A stretch of 64,000 bases of DNA from Thalassospira lucentensis (GTDB lineage: Bacteria > Pseudomonadota > Alphaproteobacteria > Rhodospirillales > Thalassospiraceae), in the NCBI RefSeq assembly GCF_001613805.1, contig NZ_LPVY01000021.1:372001-436000 (forward strand), written 5' to 3'. The position numbers were made by a program, and so were the translations under genes. Each line of letters begins with the position of its first letter. The first letter of the stretch is position 1. A model generated the notes under the pieces. That model saw nothing but the letters and a program-made list of their open reading frames with translations. It did no database searches and was not told where the DNA came from. Below are positions 27,603 to 36,348 of this stretch, piece by piece.

Positions 27603-28082
27603 TCAGGTGGTTATTTTCAGGTGTTCGTGACGATGGGCGTGACCATGATCGTCATCGCCATGGTGATGGGCTTCGACATGCAGTTCGCCCGGAACGGAAT
27701 AAAGCTGCCCATGGCGAACCCCCGGCTGCGCCAGAACCTGATCGGCAAATCTGCGGATATCGGCAAGCTTGCCGCGCAGGGTAACACTTTCAAGGCAGGT
27801 ATCATGATCGATGTGGAAATGCACGGTCGAGACCGTCAGGTCATGATGTTCGTGCTGCGCACTCATCAAGCGTGACGCCAGCATGCGTTCTTCATGATCA
27901 TACACGTAATTCAGAACCGCAATGCCAACGCCGCCAGTGTCTTCGTCAAGCTTGGTGTTCTGAAGCTTTTCCCGAATCAGGTCACGAAAACCTTCGGAAC
28001 GGTTGGTATAGCCGCGATGTTCAAGGAAGGCATCAAATGCCTCCATCAAATCGTCTTCGATCGATACGGTCACGCGGGTCAT
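27603..28082 (-). CDS. nikR: Nickel-responsive regulator NikR
   Basis: A 159-residue NikR: ribbon-helix-helix DNA-binding domain at residues 1-45 (MTRVTVSIEDDLMEAFDAFL) and an ACT-like nickel-sensing domain. The four high-affinity nickel ligands of the family are all present at the right spacing: His77, His88, His90 and Cys96. The C-terminal tail is unusually long and rich in histidine and aspartate (EAHHHGDDDHGHAHRHEH), which may bind additional metal. It is divergent from nikK/nikL-like genes, its likely targets. Confidence 0.95.
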   Translation of the reverse strand: MTRVTVSIEDDLMEAFDAFLEHRGYTNRSEGFRDLIREKLQNTKLDEDTGGVGIAVLNYVYDHEERMLASRLMSAQHEHHDLTVSTVHFHIDHDTCLESVTLRGKLADIRRFADQVLAQPGVRHGQLYSVPGELHVEAHHHGDDDHGHAHRHEHLKITT

Positions 28083-28115
28083 ACGAATTCCCTTTCAGAA
28101 TCATCAGCTTGACTC

Positions 28116-28142
28116 GTATGAACAATTTTGAAAAGTTCACAC
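28116..28142. promoter_or_regulatory. Candidate NikR operator
   Basis: GTATGA-N15-TCACAC lies between nikR and the DUF4198 gene and resembles the E. coli NikR site GTATGA-N16-TCATAC with one mismatch and one base less spacing. A second outward-facing TCATACG copy overlaps the nikR start codon (28079-28085). Confidence 0.4.
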
Positions 28143-28179
28143 AGCCTTTCAACTCCCTTAATCTCCCAAAGGATAGCAG

Positions 28180-28968
28180 ATGTTTCAATCAAAGTTCACA
28201 ACCCCGCTTGCAATTGCCGCGCTGGGGTGCCTGATTGGTTATGGTGCAACGGCCCACGAATTCATCGCCAGCAGCAAAACCGACCCCGCAAATGACAAAA
28301 ACACTGCTGTATTCATCCTCGATTCGACCCATGTTTTCGGCTCCGCCGAAGAAGCCGAAGCCACAAAGCATGTAGCCGCACAATTAATCACTCCCTCGGC
28401 CGCCACCGATCTTGATGTTAGCGAAAATCCTGATGCCCCCAATCTGACCGGTACCTTTACCCTTTCCGACGAACCGGCATGGATTGTCGGACATCGCCTT
28501 CCGGTGATCTGGTCACAGACACCCGATGGCTGGAAAGAAGGCGGGTCGGATGTGAACCCGGATGCCGTTGCATCCTCGCGCTTTGAAAAGTTTTCCAAAA
28601 ACCTGACCGGCGGTGACGGAAATGCAGCGTTTGTTTCAACACCACTCGGCCACACGCTTGAGATCGTGCCCCTAAGCGATCTGCGCGCGACAGGCATCGG
28701 GGATGATATCGATGTTCAGGTCCTGCTGAACGGGCAGCCCTATTCGACCAGCGTTCTGGCAACCTATGCCGGATTTACCGAAACACCGTCTTCCTATGCT
28801 TATTATACCGAAACCATGAGCGACGATCGCGGCAGCGGCATTGCCAAAATCCGCATCAGTGCGCCGGGTCTATGGATGGTCCGTGTTGCCGCTGATCTTC
28901 CCGATGTCGAGGAAGGTGTGGGCGTGCACAATCTGCGTGCCACGATGACCTTTGACATTGCGCAATAA
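28180..28968 (+). CDS. DUF4198 periplasmic protein, NikK-like nickel uptake component
   Basis: The 262-residue protein has a signal peptide (MFQSKFTTPLAIAALGCLIG) with an ATA cleavage site, after which the mature protein would start with histidine (HEFIASSK). It matches DUF4198, the family that includes NikK, an accessory of nickel ECF transporters, and it is divergent from nikR. A beta-rich fold is likely. The start follows AAAGGATA. A NikL-like gene follows nine bases downstream. No NikMQO transporter genes are present, so whether it works with a distant transporter or alone is unknown. Confidence 0.85.
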   Translation: MFQSKFTTPLAIAALGCLIGYGATAHEFIASSKTDPANDKNTAVFILDSTHVFGSAEEAEATKHVAAQLITPSAATDLDVSENPDAPNLTGTFTLSDEPAWIVGHRLPVIWSQTPDGWKEGGSDVNPDAVASSRFEKFSKNLTGGDGNAAFVSTPLGHTLEIVPLSDLRATGIGDDIDVQVLLNGQPYSTSVLATYAGFTETPSSYAYYTETMSDDRGSGIAKIRISAPGLWMVRVAADLPDVEEGVGVHNLRATMTFDIAQ

Positions 28969-28977
28969 CATTCCGTC

Positions 28978-29508
28978 ATGATGGCATTTATTCGTCCCAG
29001 ACTTCTGGCTTTGGCCCTGCTGTTGGCGGGGCCCTTGCCTGCGTTTGCCCACGGTGCCGGATGGCAAATCGACCAAAGCCAGTCCGCCACCGTCTATCAG
29101 TTCGGATATACCGATGGCACGGCAATGATGTTTGCCGAAGTCACGATAACCGGTCCGGATGGCAAGGTTTGGCAAAAGGGCCGGACGGATCGTGAAGGTC
29201 GTTTTGCCCTTGCAACGCCATCCCAGCCACGTGACGGGCAAACCGGTTCGCATTGGAAAATCCTGGTGTCGGACGGCATGGGGCATCAGGTCACCCTGAC
29301 CCATTCGTCAGATATGACAGATACGCCAAACACAATAGACGCATCACCAACACCCGAACAGTCAACGCCGGGCCTTGGCGGCACAGGAGCCTTGCTTGAT
29401 CTTCCGCTATGGGCAGCAATCCTGTTCGGGATCAGCCTGATTGCCAATCTGGCATTCATCCCGATCTGGTTCAGACAGCGGCAAAAACAACGATCAATGC
29501 AGGAATAA
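28978..29508 (+). CDS. NikL-like membrane-anchored periplasmic protein
   Basis: A 176-residue protein with a signal peptide (MMAFIRPRLLALALLLAGPL, AFA cleavage) after which the mature N-terminus would be HGAGW, a carboxypeptidase-like beta domain (TVYQFGYTDGTAMMFAEVTI), a Pro/Thr-rich linker and one C-terminal membrane helix (LWAAILFGISLIANLAFIPI). This is the NikL/CbiL layout, known from nickel and cobalt ECF systems. It is cotranscribed with the NikK-like gene. Its last bases overlap the convergent DMT exporter gene. Confidence 0.78.
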   Translation: MMAFIRPRLLALALLLAGPLPAFAHGAGWQIDQSQSATVYQFGYTDGTAMMFAEVTITGPDGKVWQKGRTDREGRFALATPSQPRDGQTGSHWKILVSDGMGHQVTLTHSSDMTDTPNTIDASPTPEQSTPGLGGTGALLDLPLWAAILFGISLIANLAFIPIWFRQRQKQRSMQE

Positions 29509-30393
29509 AAGGGCAACCCCGCCAAAGGCCATGCAGGTCCCGATGATGGCCTGCGGGCCGACCGGGCGGCGCAAAATCAGACCTTCGTAAACAATCAGCA
29601 GAACCGGCGGCAACGCCATCAGGGTCGAGGCAATGCCAACATTGGCATTCTGAACCGCCACCATCGAAAGCCATACCCCCAAAGCAGGACCGATAAAGGC
29701 ACCAAGAAATAGCCAACGCCCGACATCCGGCGCGCTGCACGCCACAATCGTGCGTCGGGCACGCCCCATGGCAATCGCAATTCCCCACATGATCACAACC
29801 GCGACAAAAGTTCTGATCCATGTTGCCGACAGTGCGGAATAGCCGCCGATCAGTGCATATTTCGCCGTCACCAGATTGGCAACCTGTCCAATGGCGCCGC
29901 CAAGTCCAAACAGAATACCGACCAGATAATTGCGTCCCTCCAACCCGACAGGGCGCCCCTTTTTCATCATGATGACCAAAAGGATGCCACCAATGCCAAG
30001 CGCAATACCCGACATTTCCTGAGGGCTGAGGACTTCGTCAAACAGAACCCAACCCAACACCGCCCCCATGATCGGCACGGTCGACATCATCAGCATCGAT
30101 AGCCGCGCCCCCAGGGTCACAAAAGCCTGAAACAGCATGGCATCTCCGATCACAAGCCCTAGAACCGAAGACAGCGACAACCAGCCAAGCTGTTCCCATG
30201 TCACAGCATTTGGCCATGGCTGCCCTTCAAGCAGCCAGTGCAGCAATGTCAGACAGGTGATCGAGCAGGCAAGACGCCCGCGATTGACTGTCTGCGCACC
30301 GACCTTACCACCAATGTTGGAGAAAATCATGCTCGACGTCGCCCAGGCCATAGCGGCAGTAAAGGCGGCGGCTTCACCGAAGAACGGGATCAT
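29494..30393 (-). CDS. EamA/DMT-family transporter
   Basis: A 299-residue transporter with ten predicted helices in two EamA repeats (VTLGARLSMLMMSTVPIMGA and LMALPPVLLIVYEGLILRRP are the ends of the two halves). I start it at the ATG at 30393 (MIPFFGEAAAFTAAMAWATS); the longer frame upstream looks non-coding. The substrate is unknown. Its 3' end overlaps nikL-like on the other strand by 15 bases. It is divergent from a class D beta-lactamase gene. Confidence 0.88.
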   Translation of the reverse strand: MIPFFGEAAAFTAAMAWATSSMIFSNIGGKVGAQTVNRGRLACSITCLTLLHWLLEGQPWPNAVTWEQLGWLSLSSVLGLVIGDAMLFQAFVTLGARLSMLMMSTVPIMGAVLGWVLFDEVLSPQEMSGIALGIGGILLVIMMKKGRPVGLEGRNYLVGILFGLGGAIGQVANLVTAKYALIGGYSALSATWIRTFVAVVIMWGIAIAMGRARRTIVACSAPDVGRWLFLGAFIGPALGVWLSMVAVQNANVGIASTLMALPPVLLIVYEGLILRRPVGPQAIIGTCMAFGGVALLFLH

Positions 30394-30599
30394 GCGGGGC
30401 TCTTGCTTGGACGTTGTTGTTTTTTGGCTGCCGGATTGTGGCGCAACCGGACCGGGAACATAAACCCGCTTTGCCGCATTTTGGCAATCTGAATTTCCTC
30501 CCGCAGATAACGGCCAGGACAACATGGATTAAGCGATTAAATGAACCTTCAGCATTCGTCCCTACCCTTCGAACTTTACCCATCCACAAGGATCGCGTT

Positions 30600-31406
30600 T
30601 TGCAACGTACCAGCCTGATTTTTCTTCTTGGCGTAATGTTCGCCCCCTTCAATGCCACGGCGGAAACCAAAACGGTTTGTACCCTGATTTCGGATACCAA
30701 AACCGGCAAGACCATTGTTGAGGAAGGCGAATGTAAAACCCGCGCAACGTCGGCCTCGACCTTCAAGATCGCCATCAGTCTGATGGGATTTGATAGTGGC
30801 ATCCTGACCGATGCCCATCATCCCGTATGGTCGTTCAAGGAAGGCTATCCAGACTGGCGCACCGCATGGCGCGAGGATACGGATCCGCAATACTGGATCG
30901 AACAATCCGTCGTCTGGTATTCGCAACAGATCAATATCAGACTGGGAGAGGCAAGGTTTCGCAACTATGTCACATCCTTTGATTACGGAAATGCCGATGT
31001 ATCCGGGGATGCCGGAAAACAGAACGGCCTGACGCGATCATGGCTAAGCTCGTCCTTGCAAATCTCGCCTGCCGAACAGGTCGAATTCATTTCAAAAATG
31101 ATCCGGAGCGAGTTGCCCATCGGCAAACAGGCCCGCGAAATGGCAATGGGGCTGTTTGACATGGGTGTTCAGGCAAATGGCTGGCATGTATTTGGCAAAA
31201 CCGGTGCTGGCCTGTCGCAAAATGCCGATGGCCGCACGATCAAGGGGCAACCGTGGGGCTGGTTTGTGGGTTGGGCAACCAGCGGCGAGCAAACCATCAC
31301 ATTTGCCAGACTGACCCATGACAGCACACGCCCGGCAAAATCGCCCGGTTTTGCTGCACGCGATACGTTCCTCGCAGAATATTTTGCAACAGACGGTGCC
31401 TTTTGA
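30600..31406 (+). CDS. Class D (OXA-type) beta-lactamase
   Basis: A 268-residue serine beta-lactamase that would hydrolyse beta-lactams in the periplasm (EC 3.5.2.6). It has a signal peptide (cleavage near NATAE) and all class D motifs: STFK (Ser53-Lys56), SVV (103-105), YGN (129-131), WLSSSLQIS (Trp149) and KTG (200-202). I prefer a TTG start at 30600, seven bases after AAGGA, because the upstream in-frame ATGs give an unlikely N-terminus. Spectrum and expression cannot be inferred. It is a chromosomal, not obviously mobile, gene. Confidence 0.92.
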   Translation: MQRTSLIFLLGVMFAPFNATAETKTVCTLISDTKTGKTIVEEGECKTRATSASTFKIAISLMGFDSGILTDAHHPVWSFKEGYPDWRTAWREDTDPQYWIEQSVVWYSQQINIRLGEARFRNYVTSFDYGNADVSGDAGKQNGLTRSWLSSSLQISPAEQVEFISKMIRSELPIGKQAREMAMGLFDMGVQANGWHVFGKTGAGLSQNADGRTIKGQPWGWFVGWATSGEQTITFARLTHDSTRPAKSPGFAARDTFLAEYFATDGAF

Positions 31407-31485
31407 CCGGGTAAATCCTTCTGTATCTTGCCAATTTCGGATCGCGGCCTATGTTGGACCGATTGCATAAAACAGGACAGACTGC

Positions 31486-32259
31486 ATGAGCCGGAAAAAC
31501 GACACCAATGCGGAAAGCAAACCCTTCAAGGGCATCCGCCGCCATCTGCATGACGGCGAGGTGGTCATCATGGATTTGCCGATTTCACCGGTTTCGATCC
31601 TTGTCCCCGGTTTCATCAAGATCATCTGGATTGCGCTTCTGATTTACGCATCCTATCACTGGCGAGCAATTTACGATTTCCTGATGCCGCAGGCACGCGC
31701 CCTTCTGACCGGTCCCGAAGCCTTTGCCGCGCTGGATCGCGTTTGGGAAGAATATGAATTCGTGTTTTCAATTGCCCTGTTCGGGGTGATCATTGCGCTG
31801 ATTTCGATTGTCTGGAAACTTTTGAAACGTGCCCTTGGCGTTTCAACGCGCGCTGCACGCGACAGCATTCTTTTGCCGCTTACGGCCATTCGCGATCTGT
31901 TTTTCTTTGAACGTGTCATAACCAATAACCGGATCGTCACACGCAGTGGCGTTCTGCGAAAAGATCAGGATGATCGCGGGTTTGAGTCCATCAAAAGCAC
32001 CCAGATCAGCAAAAGTGTAATCGGCAATATCTTTGATTATGGTGATCTGCATATTACCGACCGGCTGGGGCACAGCTTTACGCTGCGTCAGGTGACAGGT
32101 CCGGAAACCGTCGCAAAGGAACTTTCCGATTTCTTTGGCCGTGTCCGCCCCGATAATCGTAACGGCGAGCCGATTGATATCACGCATCGCGCCCGTGAAG
32201 AAGCGATTGAACACAACAAAAACAAGCCGCTGGCACGTCCGGAAGGGGAAGTGTTTTAA
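31486..32259 (+). CDS. PH-domain membrane protein (YdbS-like, DUF304)
   Basis: A 257-residue protein with two hydrophobic segments (ILVPGFIKIIWIALLIYASY and FVFSIALFGVIIALISIVWK) followed by a bacterial PH domain: TNNRIVTRSGVLRKDQDDRG and QTIS-type SIKSTQISKSVIGNIFDYGD, the hallmark of bPH2/DUF304. It should be an inner-membrane protein with a cytoplasmic PH-like domain. Function is unknown. It is followed by a cation antiporter gene, 101 bases away. Confidence 0.85.
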   Translation: MSRKNDTNAESKPFKGIRRHLHDGEVVIMDLPISPVSILVPGFIKIIWIALLIYASYHWRAIYDFLMPQARALLTGPEAFAALDRVWEEYEFVFSIALFGVIIALISIVWKLLKRALGVSTRAARDSILLPLTAIRDLFFFERVITNNRIVTRSGVLRKDQDDRGFESIKSTQISKSVIGNIFDYGDLHITDRLGHSFTLRQVTGPETVAKELSDFFGRVRPDNRNGEPIDITHRAREEAIEHNKNKPLARPEGEVF

Positions 32260-32360
32260 CTTTTCACAATCAGGGAACATGACGGCACCCGATGCGTCAT
32301 AAAGGGCAGGTAAAGCCGCCCCGGTGCAAATGCGGCCAGATCCGAACAAAAGACGTTTTG

Positions 32361-33398
32361 ATGCTGCCTGCAATTGCAACCCTTCCGCTTTGGTCCATTA
32401 TCGGACTGTTTTCAATCTGTGCTGTGGTGATCGGCTTCGCCGGAACTCGGTTGGCAACGATTGCTCTCAAGCTCGCCGAACGGACCGGCATGGGACAAAT
32501 CATAGCCGGTGCGGTTTTTGTCGGCATGTCGACCAGCCTGCCCGGAAGTGTGCTTTCGGTAACGACGGCGTGGCAAGGACACACCGATCTTGCCATCGGT
32601 AATGCGCTGGGTGGCATTGCTGCCCAGACGACCTTTCTGGCAATCGCCGATTTTCTGTATCGCAAGGGTAATCTGGAACATGCCGCGGCCAGCGCAACCG
32701 GCTTGGCGCAGGCAACCCTGCTGGTCAGCATGCTTGCCCTGCCGCTTCTGGCCTATGCTGGTCCAGACTGGACAATATTGCATATCCATCCGGTATCGAT
32801 CCTGTTGTTCATTCTGTATGGCTTTGGCCTGTCACTGCTCGCCGAAATCAGGCATCAGCCAATGTGGCGACCGCGCAAAACCGACCTGACCAACGAGGAT
32901 GCCAAGGAAGATGACGCAGATTATCATCCCGAAAGCACGCTTCGTCTGTGGGCAGAGTTTCTGGCCTTTGCCGCGATAACAGCCGTCGCCGGTTACACTA
33001 TTGGCGAAAGCGGACTGGCCATCGTCGATAAAACCGGCATTAGCGAGACAGCAGTTGGCACCTTCCTGACCGCGATTGCGACATCGCTGCCCGAACTTGT
33101 TTCGGCAATTGCAGCTGTCCGCATGGGAGCGGTCAATCTGGCAGTTGGGGATATTATCGGTGGCAATGCGTTTGATGTTCTGTTTCTGGCCGCATCGGAC
33201 TTCGCCTATCGCGATGGATCGATTTACGCCGCATTCAGTCCGCAGCACCTGTTTACCATCGCCCTTGTCATCCTGATGACAGGCATCCTTCTGTTGGGGA
33301 TGCTCAACCGCGAACGCAGGGGGCTTGCCAATATCGGTTGGGAAAGCGTTTCAATCCTGTGCCTTTATGGCATGTCGATATTTTATCTTTCGGGATAG
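32361..33398 (+). CDS. Sodium/calcium-antiporter-family membrane protein
   Basis: A 345-residue, ten-helix member of the CaCA superfamily. The two inverted alpha-repeats are visible: first GMGQIIAGAVFVGMSTSLPG with IGNALGGIAAQTTFLA, second ISETAVGTFLTAIATSLPEL with VGDIIGGNAFDVLFLA. The glutamate of the second repeat (SLPELV) is present, while the first has SLPGSV instead of SLPEL, so one cation-binding acid is replaced by Gly and selectivity may be altered. The ATG at 32361 is the preferred start. A near-match to the EcfG promoter (GGAAC-N16-CGTC, 32274-32298) lies upstream. Confidence 0.82.
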   Translation: MLPAIATLPLWSIIGLFSICAVVIGFAGTRLATIALKLAERTGMGQIIAGAVFVGMSTSLPGSVLSVTTAWQGHTDLAIGNALGGIAAQTTFLAIADFLYRKGNLEHAAASATGLAQATLLVSMLALPLLAYAGPDWTILHIHPVSILLFILYGFGLSLLAEIRHQPMWRPRKTDLTNEDAKEDDADYHPESTLRLWAEFLAFAAITAVAGYTIGESGLAIVDKTGISETAVGTFLTAIATSLPELVSAIAAVRMGAVNLAVGDIIGGNAFDVLFLAASDFAYRDGSIYAAFSPQHLFTIALVILMTGILLLGMLNRERRGLANIGWESVSILCLYGMSIFYLSG

Positions 33399-33425
33399 GC
33401 CGCAGATAACACCGGGCAAGTCCCC

Positions 33426-34121
33426 CTACTTTTGGCGCCACTCAATAATCATTTTCAAAAACAATGACGTGCCTTCATCAAAGGCAGGAAGCAAATCAGC
33501 ATGGTCGACGGCAAGCCAGCTGTAGACCGAAAGGCTCGTAACGGGAATTGCCTGGAATCCGTCCGGGGTGCCACCAGTGACCGACAACGAATAGCTATCC
33601 AGCAGCATTGCGTCCAATCGCCCGTACTGCAGCATCTTCTGCATCATTTCGGGCCCGCGCGGAACACGCACGACTTTGGGATGATCAGCCAATAGTACAT
33701 CAGACCAGTCGGAACCAAGCCAGACACCAACACTCTCATCTGTCAGATCGCTTATCCTCGATATCTTTCCGGACCGCACCACCAGCATTCCGTCAACCAG
33801 TCCAACGCGGACATTTCCCCTTATGATCGGGCGGTCAACGCCTTGTTGAAATCCTTCAAGTTCGGCGAACGCACCATCAATTTCACCATGCGATAAGGCT
33901 TGTCCAACCCGTGCGAGCGGCATACGTATCGGTTTGACGCATACACCCGCCTTTTGCATGGCATCGCGATAAGGTTCGATCCCATCCCCGGTCATCCGGA
34001 CTTCGGGCATGGCAATAATCAGGCACTTTTCAGTGGCACCGGCTAATGTCGAATGGCTCAGGATCGAAATCAAAATGGTCAGGCCGGATGCACCTGACCT
34101 GAACTTTCCGCAAAACGTCAT
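33426..34121 (-). CDS. Periplasmic solute-binding-like protein
   Basis: A 231-residue protein with a probable signal peptide (MTFCGKFRSGASGLTILISI) and a two-lobed binding-protein pattern: CLIIAMPEVRMTGDGIEPYR in the first lobe and ADHPKVVRVPRGPEMMQKML in the second. It resembles a short family 3 binding protein related to the orphan at 2360. No transporter genes adjoin it. The ATG at 34121 follows GGGAAAG; an upstream ATG at 34181 is less likely. The ligand is unknown. Confidence 0.7.
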   Translation of the reverse strand: MTFCGKFRSGASGLTILISILSHSTLAGATEKCLIIAMPEVRMTGDGIEPYRDAMQKAGVCVKPIRMPLARVGQALSHGEIDGAFAELEGFQQGVDRPIIRGNVRVGLVDGMLVVRSGKISRISDLTDESVGVWLGSDWSDVLLADHPKVVRVPRGPEMMQKMLQYGRLDAMLLDSYSLSVTGGTPDGFQAIPVTSLSVYSWLAVDHADLLPAFDEGTSLFLKMIIEWRQK

Positions 34122-34279
34122 CACCACTTTCCCAAAGCACCCCGGGACGCCAACGGCGTCCAAATCAAACAGACCGGGCACCCAACAATAAGGGCCCGGC
34201 CTGTTATCATGATACTTACTTCAAATTCAGGGCATGGGGGAATTCAAGATTTCGAAAACAAGCACACATCCCATTGGTT

Positions 34280-35884
34280 TCACCGTGCGGCGATCAGATG
34301 TTCGACCAGCGGCTTGTCTTCTCCCTGATGCAGTTTGTTGACCTGTTCCTGAAGGACGCGATCGGTGCCGGTTACCCGCTTGTGATGGCGCAGATGTTCT
34401 ATCCATGAGCCTTCAGACCAGACCTCGGTAAACAGATCAGCCTGCTTGCTGTCCTGATACAGGTTCCAATGATAGGCACCATGACGCTGGCGCGCCTTGC
34501 GCATGGCTTTCATCAGATCACCAAAAGTCTCACGATCCGTATCGGCAATGCGATAGGAAATCCGGATCATGACAGGGCCGCGATCATGTTCGACATCCTC
34601 ACCGATTATCGGTTCGGGCCAATGCATCGATGGTGCGAGATCAAGGTTCGCCCCCTGATTAAGGGCAAACCGCATGGTGGCAAACATCAGAACAATCGCC
34701 CCGGCCGCCGCACATAATAGCGCCGTTTCAATCGAAAACTGGTCGGCAACCCAACCCCAAAGGATACTGCCACCCGACATCGCACCGAAAAACAGCGTCA
34801 GAAAGACGGACAAACCACGCGCCCGAACCCAATCAGGCAATGCCGTCTGTGCGGAAACATTGAAGGATGACAGAACGGCAATCCACGATGCCCCGGCAAT
34901 AAAGGATGCGATCACCGCAACAACCGGCTGCTGGATCAGGGCAAAGGCAACAAGAACCGACGCCGTGCCAACCGTTCCGGCCATGACGGTTTTATCAGCC
35001 CCCAGACGCGCCTTGATCCGGGGTAAAACAACGGCCCCGATAACCGCCCCGGCACCGACACTGGCAAGCAGGATGCCATAAAGCTGCGGGCCGCCTGACA
35101 ACACTTCACGCGCAATAAGCGGCAGCATCGCCCAATAGGCACTTGCAAAGACAAAGAACGCCACCGCGCGCACCAGCGTCGCAATGACCGGCGGGCTGTT
35201 AAATACATAACGAAGCCCCGCGCGCATCGCCCCGAAAACCTTTTCACGCGGCATAATCTGTTCGGGCTTTGCCGGTTTCCAGAAGAACAACACAACCAGA
35301 ATGCCGACAAAGCTGATCGCGTTAAGTGCAAAAGGTGCAACCAGCCCGGCAGACACAATCAGGAAGCCGGCCAATGCCGGACCGATTGCACGACTGACAT
35401 TGATCCCCATCGAATTCAGCGCGATAGCAGGTGCCAAACGCGATTTATCAACCAGCGACGGGACAATTGCCTGCCAGGCAGGTGCCATAAGTGCCGCGCA
35501 GGTTCCCATCATGAAGGTAAAGGCAATCAGGATCGACGGCGTTACCAGTTGCAGATAAACAAGTGATGACAAAGCCGCCGCCAATCCCGCCATCACGAGG
35601 TTGACCGCAAGCAGCAACTTGCGACGATCCATCAGATCCGCCAGAGCACCGGCAAATATCGCGAACAGAAACACCGGCAAGGTGGTTGCCGCCTGTACCA
35701 GTGCGACGACGAAGGGGGATGGCGAAAGTTCCGTCATCAACCAACCCGCACCAACGTCGTGCATCCATGTTCCGATATTTGAAACAACGGTTGCGATCCA
35801 GAGGAAGGCAAAAGCACGATGGCGGAAAGGCGACCACGGGCCCGCTGCGGTTCCGGGGGTGTTTTCTGATTTTTGCGTATTCAT
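34280..35884 (-). CDS. MFS_3 transporter with C-terminal monooxygenase-like domain
   Basis: A 534-residue protein: residues 1-410 are a 12-helix transporter of the MFS_3 (EntS-like) group with PFRHRAFAFLWIATVVSNIG and the loop ADLMDRRKLLLAVNLVMAGL, and residues about 430-534 form a soluble domain resembling ABM-type proteins (VMIRISYRIADTDRETFGDL, then AYHWNLYQDSKQADLFTEVW). Such transporters move siderophores, drugs or metabolites outward. It lies 12 bases after two XapX genes and probably ends the operon they start. Confidence 0.85.
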   Translation of the reverse strand: MNTQKSENTPGTAAGPWSPFRHRAFAFLWIATVVSNIGTWMHDVGAGWLMTELSPSPFVVALVQAATTLPVFLFAIFAGALADLMDRRKLLLAVNLVMAGLAAALSSLVYLQLVTPSILIAFTFMMGTCAALMAPAWQAIVPSLVDKSRLAPAIALNSMGINVSRAIGPALAGFLIVSAGLVAPFALNAISFVGILVVLFFWKPAKPEQIMPREKVFGAMRAGLRYVFNSPPVIATLVRAVAFFVFASAYWAMLPLIAREVLSGGPQLYGILLASVGAGAVIGAVVLPRIKARLGADKTVMAGTVGTASVLVAFALIQQPVVAVIASFIAGASWIAVLSSFNVSAQTALPDWVRARGLSVFLTLFFGAMSGGSILWGWVADQFSIETALLCAAAGAIVLMFATMRFALNQGANLDLAPSMHWPEPIIGEDVEHDRGPVMIRISYRIADTDRETFGDLMKAMRKARQRHGAYHWNLYQDSKQADLFTEVWSEGSWIEHLRHHKRVTGTDRVLQEQVNKLHQGEDKPLVEHLIAAR

Positions 35885-35896
35885 CTTAAGCTTCCC

Positions 35897-36061
35897 CTAT
35901 TGCACGGTCAGGATGTGATCGGTAATCACAAACCCAGCCGTCATCGCTACCACCAAAAGTGCGCCGACAATTTTCGGAGGAGCCGGCAAAGGCAAATCAA
36001 GCCAGCGACATCCGCCACCAATCGCAAGTCCCAGTCCAATCCCGGTCAGAAGTTGCCACAT
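35897..36061 (-). CDS. XapX-domain protein (DUF1427), copy 1
   Basis: A 54-residue membrane protein beginning MWQLLTGIGLGLAIGGGCRW, with two helices joined by DLPLPAPPKIVGALLV, the XapX pattern. The ATG at 36061 follows GGAG. It lies four bases after the second XapX gene and twelve before the MFS_3 gene. XapX proteins are short membrane proteins of unknown function, often repeated. Confidence 0.8.
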   Translation of the reverse strand: MWQLLTGIGLGLAIGGGCRWLDLPLPAPPKIVGALLVVAMTAGFVITDHILTVQ

Positions 36062-36065
36062 GGTC

Positions 36066-36287
36066 CTACTCTCCAGCCTTGGGCACGTGTCCAATCGGAC
36101 CAGCGCAATTTTTACGATTGTCGCAGCGACGATGCGGGAACCAGCGATCCACCGCCAGATAGCCAATCGTCATGGCAAGTACCAGAAGCGCACCTGTCAT
36201 GGCAGGCGGGGCAGGAACCGGGATATCGATCACCCGGCAACCGATGCCAATCAGGATCGCCAGCAAAAGCCCAAATACGATTTTCAT
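36066..36287 (-). CDS. XapX-domain protein (DUF1427), copy 2
   Basis: A 73-residue paralogue of copy 1: MKIVFGLLLAILIGIGCRVI, then DIPVPAPPAMTGALLVLAMT and a basic tail with two cysteines (HRRCDNRKNCAG). The ATG at 36287 is preferred to a TTG three codons upstream. It heads a small operon with copy 1 and the MFS_3 gene, downstream of the amidohydrolase gene, from which a strong hairpin (36349-36374) separates it. Confidence 0.78.
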   Translation of the reverse strand: MKIVFGLLLAILIGIGCRVIDIPVPAPPAMTGALLVLAMTIGYLAVDRWFPHRRCDNRKNCAGPIGHVPKAGE

Positions 36288-36348
36288 GGTTTTCAATCCG
36301 TTGCGGCATCCGGCCCATCGAAGCCCTGCCTGTTTGTCTTTCAGTGAA

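Noticed and set aside
28079-28121. TCATACG-N29-CGTATGA as a classic NikR operator
   Set aside because: The half-sites face outward and their spacing is far from the known 16; the inward pair at 28116-28142 fits better.
32274-32298. EcfG promoter for the cation antiporter
   Set aside because: GGAAC-N16-CGTC lacks the final T of the -10 box; kept only as a weak candidate.
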